A stretch of 35,393 nucleotides of DNA from Caulobacter sp. (lineage in GTDB: Bacteria; Pseudomonadota; Alphaproteobacteria; Caulobacterales; Caulobacteraceae), in the NCBI GenBank assembly GCA_028291265.1, contig JAQGIK010000052.1, positions 1-35,393 of the forward strand, read 5' to 3'. Below are positions 17,308-24,813 of the stretch, piece after piece (position 1 is the first letter of the stretch; each line of letters opens with the position of its first letter). Position numbers and translations under genes: made by a program. The notes under the pieces were generated by a model. It was not told the DNA's origin and made no database searches. It was given only the letters and a program-made list of their open reading frames with translations.

Positions 17308-19431
17308 CTAGGCCTTGGCCGGCGCCGGGAAGCCCCGGTCGCGCATCAGGGCCCCGACGTCCGGATCGCGGCCGCGGAAATCGCGGAACTGCTGGGCCGG
17401 ATCCTTGCTGTTGCCGCGGCTCATGATCGTCGCAAAGAGGCGGTCGGCGGTCGGCCGGTCATAGGCGTTGCCGGCCTCGACGAAGGCTTCCCAGACGTCG
17501 GCGGTCAGGGTGTCGGCCCACAGATAGCTGTAGTAGCCGGCCGAGTAGCCGTCGCTGCTGAACACGTGGCCGAACTGCGGGGTGCGGTGCCGCATGACGA
17601 TCTCCTCGGGCATGCCGAGCTTGGCCAGTTCCTCGCGCTCGAACCTGTCGGGATCGATGGTCACGTCGCCGGCCAGGTGCAGCTTCATGTCGATCAGGGC
17701 GCTGGCCAGGTACTCGACGGTGATGAAGCCCTGGTTGAAGGTCTTGGCCTTCTCGATCTTGGCGACCAGGTCCTTGGGGATCGATTTCTTGGTCTCGTAG
17801 TGGATGATGTACTTGTCCATCACCTCCGGCGTCGTCAGCCAGTGCTCGTTGAGCTGGCTGGGGAATTCGACGTAGTCGCGGGCCACGTTGGTGCCCGAGA
17901 CGGTCGGATAGACCACCTCCGAGCACAGGCCGTGGATGGCGTGGCCGAACTCGTGGAACATGGTCTCGGCGTCATCCCAACTGATCAGCACCGGCTTGCC
18001 GGCCTCGGCCTTGATGTAGTTGCAGTTGTTGGAAACCAGCGTGGTCTTCTTGCCCTTGAAGGTTTCCTGGGTGCGGTAGTCGGTCATCCAGGCGCCCGAG
18101 CGCTTGCCCTCGCGGGCGAAGGGATCGAAGTACCAGAGGCCGACATGCTGGCCCTTGCGGGTCACTTCCCAGACCTTGACGTCGGGATGGAAGACCGGAA
18201 TGCCGCTGACCGGCTTGAACTTGAAGCCGTGCAGCTTGCCGGCCGCGAAGAACATCGCCTCGCGCAGGTTGTTGAGCTCGAGGTAGGGCTTCACCTCGTT
18301 CAGATCGAGGTCGTACTTCGCCTTGCGGACCTTCTCGGCGTAGTAGCGGTAGTCCCAGGGGGCCAGCTTGAAGCCGCCGTTCTCGCCATCGATGATGGCC
18401 TGCATGTCGGCGACGTCGCGGTGCACCGCGGCCACGGCCGGCGGCCAGACGCCTTCCATCAGCTCCATGGCCCGCTCGGGCGTCTTGGCCATGGCGTTGC
18501 CCAGGCGCCAGTGGGCGTGGGTCGGATAGCCGAGCAGCTTGGCGCGCTCGACGCGCAGCTTGAGGATCTTGGTGATGATGGCGTTGTTGTCGGTGGCTCC
18601 GCCGCCGTCGCCGCGGCCGACGAAGGCCTTCCAGATCTTCTCACGGGCGGCGCGGCTCGGCGCATAGGTCAGGAAGGGCTCGGCGCTGGAGCGGGTGTTG
18701 AGGATGATGGCCTTGCCGTCAAGGCCCTTGCCCTTGGCCGAGGCGCGGGCCCCGCCGATCAGGCTGTCGGGCAGGCCGGCCATGTCGGCGTCGCTGAGCT
18801 CGATGTAGGTCGACTCATCGGCCAGCAGGTTCTTGTTGAACTGGGTGTAGATGCCGGCCAACTCTTCGTTGATCGCCGCGACGCGGGTCTTGGCGGCCGG
18901 GCTGAGCAGGGCTCCGGAACGGACGAAGCCGTCGTAATAGACCCAGGTGACGCGCTTCTGCTCGTCGGTCAGGCCGGCGGCGCCGCGGGTGTCGTAGACC
19001 GCCTTGACGCGGGCGAAGAGCTTTTCGTTCTGGTTGATCTTGTCGCCGAAGGCCGAGAGCTTCGGGTCCATCTCCTCCTCGACGGCCTGGAAGCCCGGGC
19101 TGCTCATGTTCGACGACCAGACGCCGTAATAGCGGTAGAGGCGGCCCAGGGTGCGGCCGGAATCTTCCAGCGCCGCGATGGTGTTGGCGAAGCTCGGCGG
19201 GGCCGGGTTGGCGGTGATGGCGTCGATCTCGGCCAGGTTCTGGGCCATGGCCTCTTCAAGCGCCGGCTTGAAGTCCTCGACCTTGACCTTGTCCCAGGCG
19301 GGCAGGCCGCCGTAGGGGCCGGTCCAGGGGGCGGTCAGGGCGTTGCCGCCCTGGGCCAAGGCGGGGCGGACGGCGGCGGTCGCGACGGCGGCGGCCGAGG
19401 CGGCGAGGAAAGTTCTGCGTTGCACGGGCAT
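17308..19431 (-). CDS. dcp: Exported M3 family peptidyl-dipeptidase (Dcp-like)
   Basis: A 707-residue zinc metallopeptidase of family M3, most like peptidyl-dipeptidase Dcp, which removes C-terminal dipeptides. The catalytic site is visible as MFHEFGHAIHGL with His493, Glu494 and His497; the third ligand Glu should lie in the following helix. PLLSW-type features such as GKPVLISWDDAETMFHEFGH and GYYSYLWADTLTADVWEAF are family hallmarks. The N-terminus is a twin-arginine signal peptide (QRRTFLAASAAAVATAAV...ALAQ), so the protein is exported folded through Tat. It would act on peptides in the periplasm. The next minus-strand genes upstream are the M56/BlaI pair, but a repeat-filled gap of 263 bases separates them. 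Confidence 0.94.
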   Translation of the reverse strand: MPVQRRTFLAASAAAVATAAVRPALAQGGNALTAPWTGPYGGLPAWDKVKVEDFKPALEEAMAQNLAEIDAITANPAPPSFANTIAALEDSGRTLGRLYRYYGVWSSNMSSPGFQAVEEEMDPKLSAFGDKINQNEKLFARVKAVYDTRGAAGLTDEQKRVTWVYYDGFVRSGALLSPAAKTRVAAINEELAGIYTQFNKNLLADESTYIELSDADMAGLPDSLIGGARASAKGKGLDGKAIILNTRSSAEPFLTYAPSRAAREKIWKAFVGRGDGGGATDNNAIITKILKLRVERAKLLGYPTHAHWRLGNAMAKTPERAMELMEGVWPPAVAAVHRDVADMQAIIDGENGGFKLAPWDYRYYAEKVRKAKYDLDLNEVKPYLELNNLREAMFFAAGKLHGFKFKPVSGIPVFHPDVKVWEVTRKGQHVGLWYFDPFAREGKRSGAWMTDYRTQETFKGKKTTLVSNNCNYIKAEAGKPVLISWDDAETMFHEFGHAIHGLCSEVVYPTVSGTNVARDYVEFPSQLNEHWLTTPEVMDKYIIHYETKKSIPKDLVAKIEKAKTFNQGFITVEYLASALIDMKLHLAGDVTIDPDRFEREELAKLGMPEEIVMRHRTPQFGHVFSSDGYSAGYYSYLWADTLTADVWEAFVEAGNAYDRPTADRLFATIMSRGNSKDPAQQFRDFRGRDPDVGALMRDRGFPAPAKA

Positions 19432-19512
19432 GGAGCTCCAGAGTCCGGATTTGGGGGGACCCTATGGCATGCGGTGGGCAACGTCACATGAACGGGCTGT
19501 AACCTACGCAGT

Positions 19513-19564
19513 CCTTCTCCCGCTTGCCGGGAGAAGGTGGCCCGCGAAGCGGGTCGGATGAGGG
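19513..19564 (-). repeat. Two-hairpin intergenic repeat, copy 2 (reversed)
   Basis: The stem CCTTCTCCCG / CGGGAGAAGG at 19513-19537, a small CCCGC-GAA-GCGGG hairpin at 19541-19553 and CGGATGAGGG at the end are the reverse of the copy at 10713-10765. With copy 3 it forms an inverted pair around 74 bases upstream of dcp. Confidence 0.85.
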
Positions 19565-19638
19565 AAGCGCCAGATCCAGAAGATTGGCGGGGGGCTGGGC
19601 AGCGCCAGAACGCGATCGTGCGGGACGGGCCGGCGCCG

Positions 19639-19690
19639 CCCTCATCCGTCAGCCTTCGGCTGCCACCTTCTCCCGGCAAGCGGGAGAAGG
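19639..19690 (+). repeat. Two-hairpin intergenic repeat, copy 3
   Basis: CCCTCATCCG (19639-19648), a small AGCC-TTCG-GCT hairpin and the 10-base stem at 19666-19690 have the same design as the other two copies, with loop sequences differing. It lies five bases after the M56 peptidase stop codon, where it may also help end that transcript. Confidence 0.85.
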
Positions 19691-19694
19691 GATT

Positions 19695-20591
19695 TTATCT
19701 GACGATCATCAGATCCATCACCGGCCGGGGCAGCGGCGGCGGGGTCGGGGCGTCGGCGCGGGGCGGCTGGGCGCTCCAGGCGGCGGCGGCGCTGAGCAGG
19801 GCGACGGCGGCGACCAGGCCCAGGCCCACCAACTGGCGGGTGCTGGTCGGGGCGGGGGCCTTGAGCAGCGCAATGCGGGCTTCCAGCGGATGCTGCGCCG
19901 AGGCCGGCCAGTAACAGCCGACCGGCAGGGCCTGTTCGGCCAGGCTGGTCTTCAGCATGGCGTGGGCGTAGCGGCGGCGCTCCTTGGGATAGCGGGCGAC
20001 GACGACGGCGTCGCAACTCAGCTCCTGGTCCAGGCGGATGCGGCTGGCGGCCAGGTGGACCAGCGGGTTGAACCAGAACAGGCACTGGATGGCGGCCAGC
20101 ACGGCGTTAGCGCGGGCGTCGTCGCGGTCCATATGCACCCGCTCATGGGCGCGGATCAGCCGTTGTTCCTCCGGGCTGAAGCGCTCGGCGAAGTCGGCCG
20201 GCAGGATCAGGCGCGGGTCGATGACCCCGACGATGGCGGGGCCGGCCTGGCCGCGGGCGGCCTTGCGCATGAAGCGGCGCTGTCCGGCGGCCAGCCGCAG
20301 GGCCAGCACCACGGCGCCGCCGATCCAGACGGCGACGGCCAGGGCCGACAGCCACAGCTGCTCCTCGATCATGGCGGCGACGGCGGGCACGGCGGCCTCT
20401 TCCAGCGGCACGCTGCGCAGGGCGGGCAGCAGGCTGGCGCTGGCGGCCATCGGCACGATCAGCCAGGCGGCGTAGACCGACTGGGCTCCAAACAGGCGCA
20501 GCAGGGGGCGGCGCAAAGCGATGACGATCAGCACCGCCGCGGCGATGGCGATGTTCAGCTTGGCCAGGGTTATGAGCAGGTCACTGATCAT
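19695..20591 (-). CDS. M56 family (BlaR1/MecR1-like) membrane metallopeptidase without sensor domain
   Basis: A 298-residue membrane protease of family M56, the class that receives a signal and cleaves a BlaI-type repressor. Hydrophobic helices are seen at about residues 5-27, 40-58, 80-102 and 228-248. The zinc site is AHERVH with His149, Glu150 and His153, and Glu190 in LDQELSCDA as the third ligand. The protein ends after a last helix and a Pro-rich tail (PPRADAPTPPPLPRP), so there is no penicillin-binding sensor domain as in true BlaR1. It overlaps the upstream blaI-like gene by 11 bases, which confirms the pair. The signal sensed is unknown; cell-wall stress is suggested by the family and by divergent murI. 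Confidence 0.93.
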   Translation of the reverse strand: MISDLLITLAKLNIAIAAAVLIVIALRRPLLRLFGAQSVYAAWLIVPMAASASLLPALRSVPLEEAAVPAVAAMIEEQLWLSALAVAVWIGGAVVLALRLAAGQRRFMRKAARGQAGPAIVGVIDPRLILPADFAERFSPEEQRLIRAHERVHMDRDDARANAVLAAIQCLFWFNPLVHLAASRIRLDQELSCDAVVVARYPKERRRYAHAMLKTSLAEQALPVGCYWPASAQHPLEARIALLKAPAPTSTRQLVGLGLVAAVALLSAAAAWSAQPPRADAPTPPPLPRPVMDLMIVR

Positions 20592-20964
20592 CGCTCATCT
20601 CATCGATCAGCGATTTCAGCCGGGCCGCCTCCGCGGGGCTCAGCTTGCGGTGCTCGGCGAAGTGGGAGATCAGCGGGGCCAGTTCGCCGTCGAACAGCCG
20701 GTCCAGCAGGCCCTGGCTCTCGGAGGTGACATAGTCCTCGCGCTGCACCAGCGGCTTGTATTGATGCCGCCCGCCGGCCCGCTCCGACTGGATGACGGAC
20801 TTCTTCAGCAGGCGGTTGATCAGCGTCTTGACCGTGGCGTCGCCCCAGTCCTGGGCCTGCTTGACCTCGCCGACCAGCTCGTCGGCGGTGCAGGGGCCCT
20901 TTCGCCAAAGGGCCTCCATGACCTGGCTTTCGGCGCTGGTGATCTGGACGGGTTCTCTGGCCAT
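20581..20964 (-). CDS. BlaI/MecI/CopY family transcriptional repressor
   Basis: A 127-residue winged-helix repressor of the BlaI/MecI family. The DNA-binding region is at residues 8-75 (ITSAESQVMEALW, CTADELVGEV, DATVKTLINRLLKK, YKPLVQREDY); the C-terminal helices (ESQGLLDRLFDG, SPAEAARLKSLIDEM) provide dimerisation. In known systems the partner M56 protease cleaves the repressor to release its own promoter. The ATG at 20964 has no ribosome site; the predicted promoter would start transcription at or next to it, so a leaderless message is possible. A short inverted repeat at 20973-20986, between the -35 and -10 elements, is a good operator candidate. It is divergent from murI. Confidence 0.94.
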   Translation of the reverse strand: MAREPVQITSAESQVMEALWRKGPCTADELVGEVKQAQDWGDATVKTLINRLLKKSVIQSERAGGRHQYKPLVQREDYVTSESQGLLDRLFDGELAPLISHFAEHRKLSPAEAARLKSLIDEMSDDQ

Positions 20965-20970
20965 GCCATG

Positions 20971-20998
20971 AGACTACGCCCGTAATGCATGGCGTCAA
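20971..20998 (-). promoter_or_regulatory. Candidate blaI promoter with internal operator
   Basis: On the minus strand TTGACG (20998-20993) and TAGTCT (20976-20971) are separated by 16 bases. The inverted repeat ACTAC-GCCC-GTAAT at 20973-20986 (one mismatch between arms) overlaps the -10 element and resembles the TAC...GTA pattern of BlaI/MecI operators. The predicted start of transcription is close to the ATG at 20964. Confidence 0.45.
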
Positions 20999-21087
20999 CA
21001 GGAATTTATGCACGTCATACCGGGTTAACTCTGCGGGCGCCTTCCCCAGAGCTTTTCAACCCGCGTTCACAGGCCTACATCGCACCC

Positions 21088-21939
21088 ATGGCGATAGGCG
21101 TATTCGACTCCGGCGTCGGAGGACTGACCGTGCACCGCACCCTCGTGGAGCGGCTGCCGACGGCGAACTTCATCTACCTGGCCGACCAGGCCAACGCCCC
21201 CTACGGCGGCCGCCCCGGCGAAGAGGTGGTCGACCTGACCCGCGCCGGCTGCATCCGGCTGTTCGAGGCCGGCGCCAGCCTCGTCGTGCTGGCCTGCAAC
21301 ACCGCCAGCGCCATCGCCCTGCGCCGCCTGCAACAGACCTGGCTGCCCGGCTACCGCCGCGAGACCGGCCGGCCGCTCAACGTCCTGGGCATCATCGTGC
21401 CGACCATCGAGGCGGCCACGGGCCTGCCCTGGGAGCACGAGGCCGAGCGGCGCGGCGACAAGATCGAGAAGCTCGACATCCTCGGGGTGTTCTCGACGCC
21501 GGGCACGGCCGGCAGCCGCGTTTTCGAGATCGAGATCGACAAGCGCAAACAGGATCTGGCCGTCTTCTCCGAACCCTGCCCCAACCTGGCCCGGATGATC
21601 GAGGAGGGCGCCGGCCCCGTCGACCTGGCCAGGGAGGTCGAGGGCCACGTCGAGGCGCTTCGGCGCCGCGTCGGCCGCTATCCCGACCGCGCCATCCTCG
21701 GCTGCACCCACTACGAGATGGTCGCCGACCTGTTCCGCGCCGCCCTGCCGCCCGGCACGCCGCTGATCCACCAGCCGGGCGCGACAGCCGACGCCCTAGC
21801 CCTCTACCTCGAACGCCATCCGGAACTCGATCCCGGCCAGTCCGGCCTGCGCCGCTTCCTGACGACGGGCACGCCGGGCCGCCAGAACGGCCTGGTGCAG
21901 AGCTTCTGGGGCGCCGCGCTCGACTTCGAAGCGGCTTGA
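21088..21939 (+). CDS. murI: Glutamate racemase
   Basis: Makes D-glutamate from L-glutamate for peptidoglycan precursor synthesis in the cytoplasm. The 283-residue protein carries all catalytic motifs: Asp7 in VFDSGVGGLTV, Cys70 in VLACNTASA, and Cys206 with His208 in LGCTHYEM, plus ADQANAPYGG near residue 32-40. The start ATG at 21088 was chosen because it begins the conserved core (MAIGVFDSGVGG); an upstream in-frame start at 20989 would add 33 unconserved residues and run into the blaI promoter. No strong Shine-Dalgarno is seen. It is divergent from the BlaI-M56 pair, an arrangement that puts cell-wall precursor supply beside a possible cell-wall stress sensor. Confidence 0.96.
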   Translation: MAIGVFDSGVGGLTVHRTLVERLPTANFIYLADQANAPYGGRPGEEVVDLTRAGCIRLFEAGASLVVLACNTASAIALRRLQQTWLPGYRRETGRPLNVLGIIVPTIEAATGLPWEHEAERRGDKIEKLDILGVFSTPGTAGSRVFEIEIDKRKQDLAVFSEPCPNLARMIEEGAGPVDLAREVEGHVEALRRRVGRYPDRAILGCTHYEMVADLFRAALPPGTPLIHQPGATADALALYLERHPELDPGQSGLRRFLTTGTPGRQNGLVQSFWGAALDFEAA

Positions 21940-21991
21940 TTGACCACTCAAGAGGGCGTTAGCTGACCTCCGTTCGATCGGAGGGGATCAC

Positions 21992-22516
21992 ATGCGCATT
22001 CTGTTGGCGGTCGCCATGGCCGTGGCTCTGACCGGGTTGGCGGGGACGGCTTCCGCCGCCGTGAAGGCCGCCGCCGAGGGGCGGCTGGAGCTGGAAAGCA
22101 CCGTCGTCGTCGACGCTTCGCCCGACAAGGTCTACGCCGCCATCGGCCAGATCGGGTCCTGGTGGGACCCGGCCCACAGCTACGGCGGCAAGATGACCCT
22201 GGAGCTCAAACCCGGCGGCTGCTTCTGCGAGCGCCTGCCCGGCGGCGGCGTCAAGCACGGCGAGGTGGTGCTGGCCATGCCGGGCAAGCTGGTCCGCCTG
22301 TCGGCCCCGCTGGGTCCGATGCAGGACTGGGGCGTCGCCGCGGCCATGACCTTCGAACTGAAACCGGCCGAGGGTGGGAAGACGACGGTGGTGCTGGGCT
22401 ATAACGCCAGCGGCTTCAGCGCGGCCCAGTTGAAAGCTGCGCCGGGCATTGATGGCGTGGTGGTCGGGCAGCTGACCCGGCTGAAGACCTTCGTCGAGAC
22501 GGGCAAGCCGACCTAA
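21992..22516 (+). CDS. Exported SRPBCC (AHSA1/START-like) family protein
   Basis: A 174-residue protein with an N-terminal signal peptide (RILLAVAMAVALTGLAGTASA) and a SRPBCC helix-grip fold: VVVDASPDKVYAAIGQIGSWWDPAHSYGG is the characteristic first strand-helix-helix, followed by strands GGCFCERLPGGGVKHGEVVLAMPGKLVRL and MTFELKPAEGGKTTVVLGY. This fold binds hydrophobic ligands; export of a SRPBCC protein is found in other proteobacteria but the ligand is unknown. GGAGG lies seven bases before the ATG at 21992. It ends four bases inside the convergent ahpD gene (22513-22516 overlap). Confidence 0.85.
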   Translation: MRILLAVAMAVALTGLAGTASAAVKAAAEGRLELESTVVVDASPDKVYAAIGQIGSWWDPAHSYGGKMTLELKPGGCFCERLPGGGVKHGEVVLAMPGKLVRLSAPLGPMQDWGVAAAMTFELKPAEGGKTTVVLGYNASGFSAAQLKAAPGIDGVVVGQLTRLKTFVETGKPT

Positions 22517-23049
22517 GCCGCCGCCGCTTCTTCGCCCGCGATCACCCGGCTCACCGCATTGACCACCGCCGCGATCCGCAGCGCCGCCTGCACAGAGGTG
22601 TTCGGCACGCCGTGCTTCTTCAGTTCGGCCTCATGCGCGTCCAGGCACATGCCGCAGCCGTTGATCGCCGACACCGCCGTCGACCACAGCTCGAAGTCGA
22701 CCTTCTCCACGCCCGGATTGGCCAGCAGATTCATGCGAAGTTTGGCCGGCAGGGTCCCGTACTCCTTGTTCTTCATCAGGTGCAGGGCGCGGTAGTAGAC
22801 GTTGTTCATGCCCATGATGGCCGCCGCGGCCTTGGCGGCGGTCAGGGCCTCTTCGCTCAGGCCGGCGGCGCGGGCGGCCGCTTCCAGCCCCTTCACCACC
22901 ACCGGCTGGCCGACCGCATGGGCCGAGGCGACGAACGCGCCCCACTTCTGCTGGTCGCTCAACAGGGTCTCGGCCGACAGCGACGAGAGGTTGAGGCTCA
23001 GGTCCTTGGCATAGGCGGGCAGCGCGTCGCGCACGGTGTCGATCGACAT
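22513..23049 (-). CDS. ahpD: Alkyl hydroperoxide reductase AhpD
   Basis: A carboxymuconolactone-decarboxylase-fold disulfide reductase that reduces AhpC during peroxide turnover, in place of AhpF. The 178-residue protein holds the catalytic set Glu120, Cys132, Cys135 and His139 (FELWSTAVSAINGCGMCLDAHE), the same spacing as in Mycobacterium AhpD. The surrounding NNVYYRALHLM and LRMNLLANPG segments are also conserved. It lies downstream of ahpC on the same strand, with a 126-base gap containing two hairpins that may reduce its expression relative to ahpC. The regulator OxyR is divergent from ahpC. Confidence 0.95.
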   Translation of the reverse strand: MSIDTVRDALPAYAKDLSLNLSSLSAETLLSDQQKWGAFVASAHAVGQPVVVKGLEAAARAAGLSEEALTAAKAAAAIMGMNNVYYRALHLMKNKEYGTLPAKLRMNLLANPGVEKVDFELWSTAVSAINGCGMCLDAHEAELKKHGVPNTSVQAALRIAAVVNAVSRVIAGEEAAAA

Positions 23050-23083
23050 CGGTGGGGTCCGTTCGAATGGGAGGAAAAGGGGG

Positions 23084-23162
23084 CCGGGTCTCCCCCGCCT
23101 TTCGGGGGGAGGGAGGGCGGGGGAGCCCGGCGCAGCGGTCCCTGGAGGGACGTGGGACCGCT
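23084..23162. repeat. Two hairpins between ahpC and ahpD
   Basis: CCGGGTCTCCCCCGCC (23084-23099) pairs with GGCGGGGGAGCCCGG (23116-23130) with one bulge. AGCGGTCCC (23134-23142) pairs with GGGACCGCT (23154-23162) around an 11-base loop. The first has the look of a dispersed intergenic repeat, but there is only one copy in this window. Either could attenuate transcription or protect the ahpC message end. Confidence 0.75.
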
Positions 23163-23175
23163 GATCGGTTAGCCG

Positions 23176-23739
23176 CTACTCGGCGGCCAGCTGCAGGACG
23201 TCGCCGCCGACGGCGCGGTTGCAGGCGCACAGCTCGTCGGTCTGCAGGGCGTCGAGCACCCGCAGGGTGTCGGCCGGCGCCCGGCCGACGTTCAGGTTGG
23301 TGACGTAGACGTGCTGCACGACGTTGTGCGGATCGACGACGAAGGTGGCGCGCTGGGCGACGCCCTCTTCCTCGTCGAGCACGCCCAGCGCGCGGGCGAA
23401 CCGGCCGCCATTGTCGGCGAAGTTCCAGATCGCCAGGCCGGTGAGGTCCGGATGCTCCCGGCGCCAGCCCAGCTTGCTGTGCTCGTTGTCGGTCGAGCCG
23501 CCGAGGACGACGGTGTCACGGTCTTCGAACTCGCGGTTCAGGCGGGCGAATTCGGCGATCTCGGTCGGGCAGACGAAGGTGAAATCCTTCGGGTAGAAGA
23601 AGATGACCTTCCACTTGCCCGGGAAGCTTTCGCCGGTCAGCGCTTCGAAGGCGCTCTCGCCGTTCTCTTCGTGACGGTTGAACTTCGGCTTCACGCCGAC
23701 GACTTTGAAATCAGGTAGTTTCTGGCCAACACCCAGCAT
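23176..23739 (-). CDS. ahpC: Alkyl hydroperoxide reductase AhpC (peroxiredoxin)
   Basis: A 187-residue 2-Cys peroxiredoxin that reduces hydrogen peroxide and organic peroxides. The peroxidatic cysteine is Cys57 in KDFTFVCPTE. The C-terminal DELCACNR motif holds Cys171 and Cys173, the arrangement of AhpC proteins that work with AhpD. Other hallmarks are KVIFFYP, GGSTDNEHSKLGWR and RATFVVDPHN. The ATG at 23739 was chosen because it begins the conserved MLGVGQKLPDF; an upstream ATG would add 32 unconserved residues inside the regulatory region. It is divergent from oxyR, with a 152-base shared region that contains an OxyR-type half site. Confidence 0.97.
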   Translation of the reverse strand: MLGVGQKLPDFKVVGVKPKFNRHEENGESAFEALTGESFPGKWKVIFFYPKDFTFVCPTEIAEFARLNREFEDRDTVVLGGSTDNEHSKLGWRREHPDLTGLAIWNFADNGGRFARALGVLDEEEGVAQRATFVVDPHNVVQHVYVTNLNVGRAPADTLRVLDALQTDELCACNRAVGGDVLQLAAE

Positions 23740-23867
23740 TAGCGTATCCCTCGCGCTTGGAAAAATGATCGAATCGATGAGGCCGCCGGACAGGGGAGTG
23801 TCGCGGCGACAGGGGTGAGATAGGGGCCGACTCACCCATTAGCCAATCAATAGTTTTTGCCGACGCG

Positions 23868-23882
23868 ATAGATCGTCTCTAT
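23868..23882. promoter_or_regulatory. OxyR-type operator half site
   Basis: ATAGATCGTCTCTAT is an inverted repeat with ATAGA/TCTAT arms. It matches the ATAG-N7-CTAT half of the OxyR consensus and also fits the LysR T-N11-A rule. It ends ten bases before the oxyR ATG. Further ATAG-like tetramers at 23839 and 23850 may form a second weaker half. On the minus strand TTGGCT and CTATCT at suitable spacing could be the ahpC promoter. Confidence 0.6.
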
Positions 23883-23891
23883 GTTTACCCC

Positions 23892-24785
23892 ATGCTCCCG
23901 ACATTCCGCCAACTGCAGTACCTCAAGCTCCTCGCCGAGCACGGCAGCTTCAGCCGCGCCGCCGAGGCCGCCCACGTCACCCAGCCCACCCTCTCGGCCG
24001 GCATCGCCGAACTGGAGCGGATCATCGGCGCCCCCGTCGTTGACCGCGCCCGCAGCGGCGTCATCCTCACCGCCGCCGGCGAGGAGGCCGCCCGCCGGGC
24101 CCGCGACCTGCTGGCCGGGGCCGAGGACCTGGTCCAGGCCAGCCAGAGCGCCGGCCTGCCGCTGGCCGGCCGCTTCCGCCTCGGCGTCATCCCGACCGTC
24201 GCCCCCTTCCTGCTGCCCAAGGCCCTGCCGGTCATGCGGGCCCGCTTTCCCAAGCTGCGCCTGTTCCTGCGCGAAGACCTGACCAGCCGCCTGATCACCG
24301 CCCTGAAATCCGGCGCCCTCGACGCCGCCCTGATCGCGCTGCCCTACGACATGGCCGGCCTCGACTGGGCCCATGTCGTCGACGACGAACTGCTGGCCGC
24401 CGTGCCGACCGGCCACGCCATGGCCAGCCAGGCCAGCATCAGCCCGGCCTCGCTCGACGGCGACGAGCTGATCCTGCTGGAGGACGGCCACTGCCTGCGC
24501 GACCACGTCCTGGCCGCCTGTGGGCTTGCGCCTCCCAAGGGCGGCGAGGAGGAGGCCTTCGCCGCCACCTCCCTGCCCACCCTCGTGCAGATGGTCGGCT
24601 CGGGCCTCGGCGTCTCCTTCGTCCCGGCCATGGCCGTCGAGGCCGGCCTGACCGGCCAGGCCCCGGTCACCGTGCGGCCGCTGCAGGCGGAGCATCCGAG
24701 CCGCGAGATCGTTGTCGCCTGGCGGGCCGGCTCCAGCCGGGCCCGCGACGGGCGGCTGCTGGCGGAGACGCTGCGCGCCGCCTAA
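23892..24785 (+). CDS. oxyR: OxyR-like LysR family peroxide sensor
   Basis: A 297-residue LysR-type transcriptional regulator. The N-terminal winged helix reads FRQLQYLKLLAEHGSFSRAAEAAHVTQPTLS (residues 5-34 region), followed by the linker helix and the effector domain. The redox pair of OxyR is present with correct spacing: Cys201 and Cys210 in GHCLRDHVLAACG, eight residues between them as in E. coli Cys199-Cys208. It is divergent from ahpC-ahpD, its probable targets, and a half operator overlaps its own promoter, so autoregulation is likely. The start ATG at 23892 begins the conserved N-terminus. The gene ends 28 bases before the M20 peptidase. Confidence 0.95.
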   Translation: MLPTFRQLQYLKLLAEHGSFSRAAEAAHVTQPTLSAGIAELERIIGAPVVDRARSGVILTAAGEEAARRARDLLAGAEDLVQASQSAGLPLAGRFRLGVIPTVAPFLLPKALPVMRARFPKLRLFLREDLTSRLITALKSGALDAALIALPYDMAGLDWAHVVDDELLAAVPTGHAMASQASISPASLDGDELILLEDGHCLRDHVLAACGLAPPKGGEEEAFAATSLPTLVQMVGSGLGVSFVPAMAVEAGLTGQAPVTVRPLQAEHPSREIVVAWRAGSSRARDGRLLAETLRAA

Positions 24786-24813
24786 GGTCAGAGTCGTTTC
24801 GAGGGAGCGTTCC

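Noticed and set aside
17566-19491. A 641-codon plus-strand frame opposite dcp
   Set aside because: Antisense to an intact M3 peptidase; no ribosome site, no motif.
20989-21087. Upstream in-frame start that would lengthen MurI by 33 residues
   Set aside because: The extension is not typical of the family and would overlap the divergent blaI promoter; the ATG at 21088 begins the conserved core.
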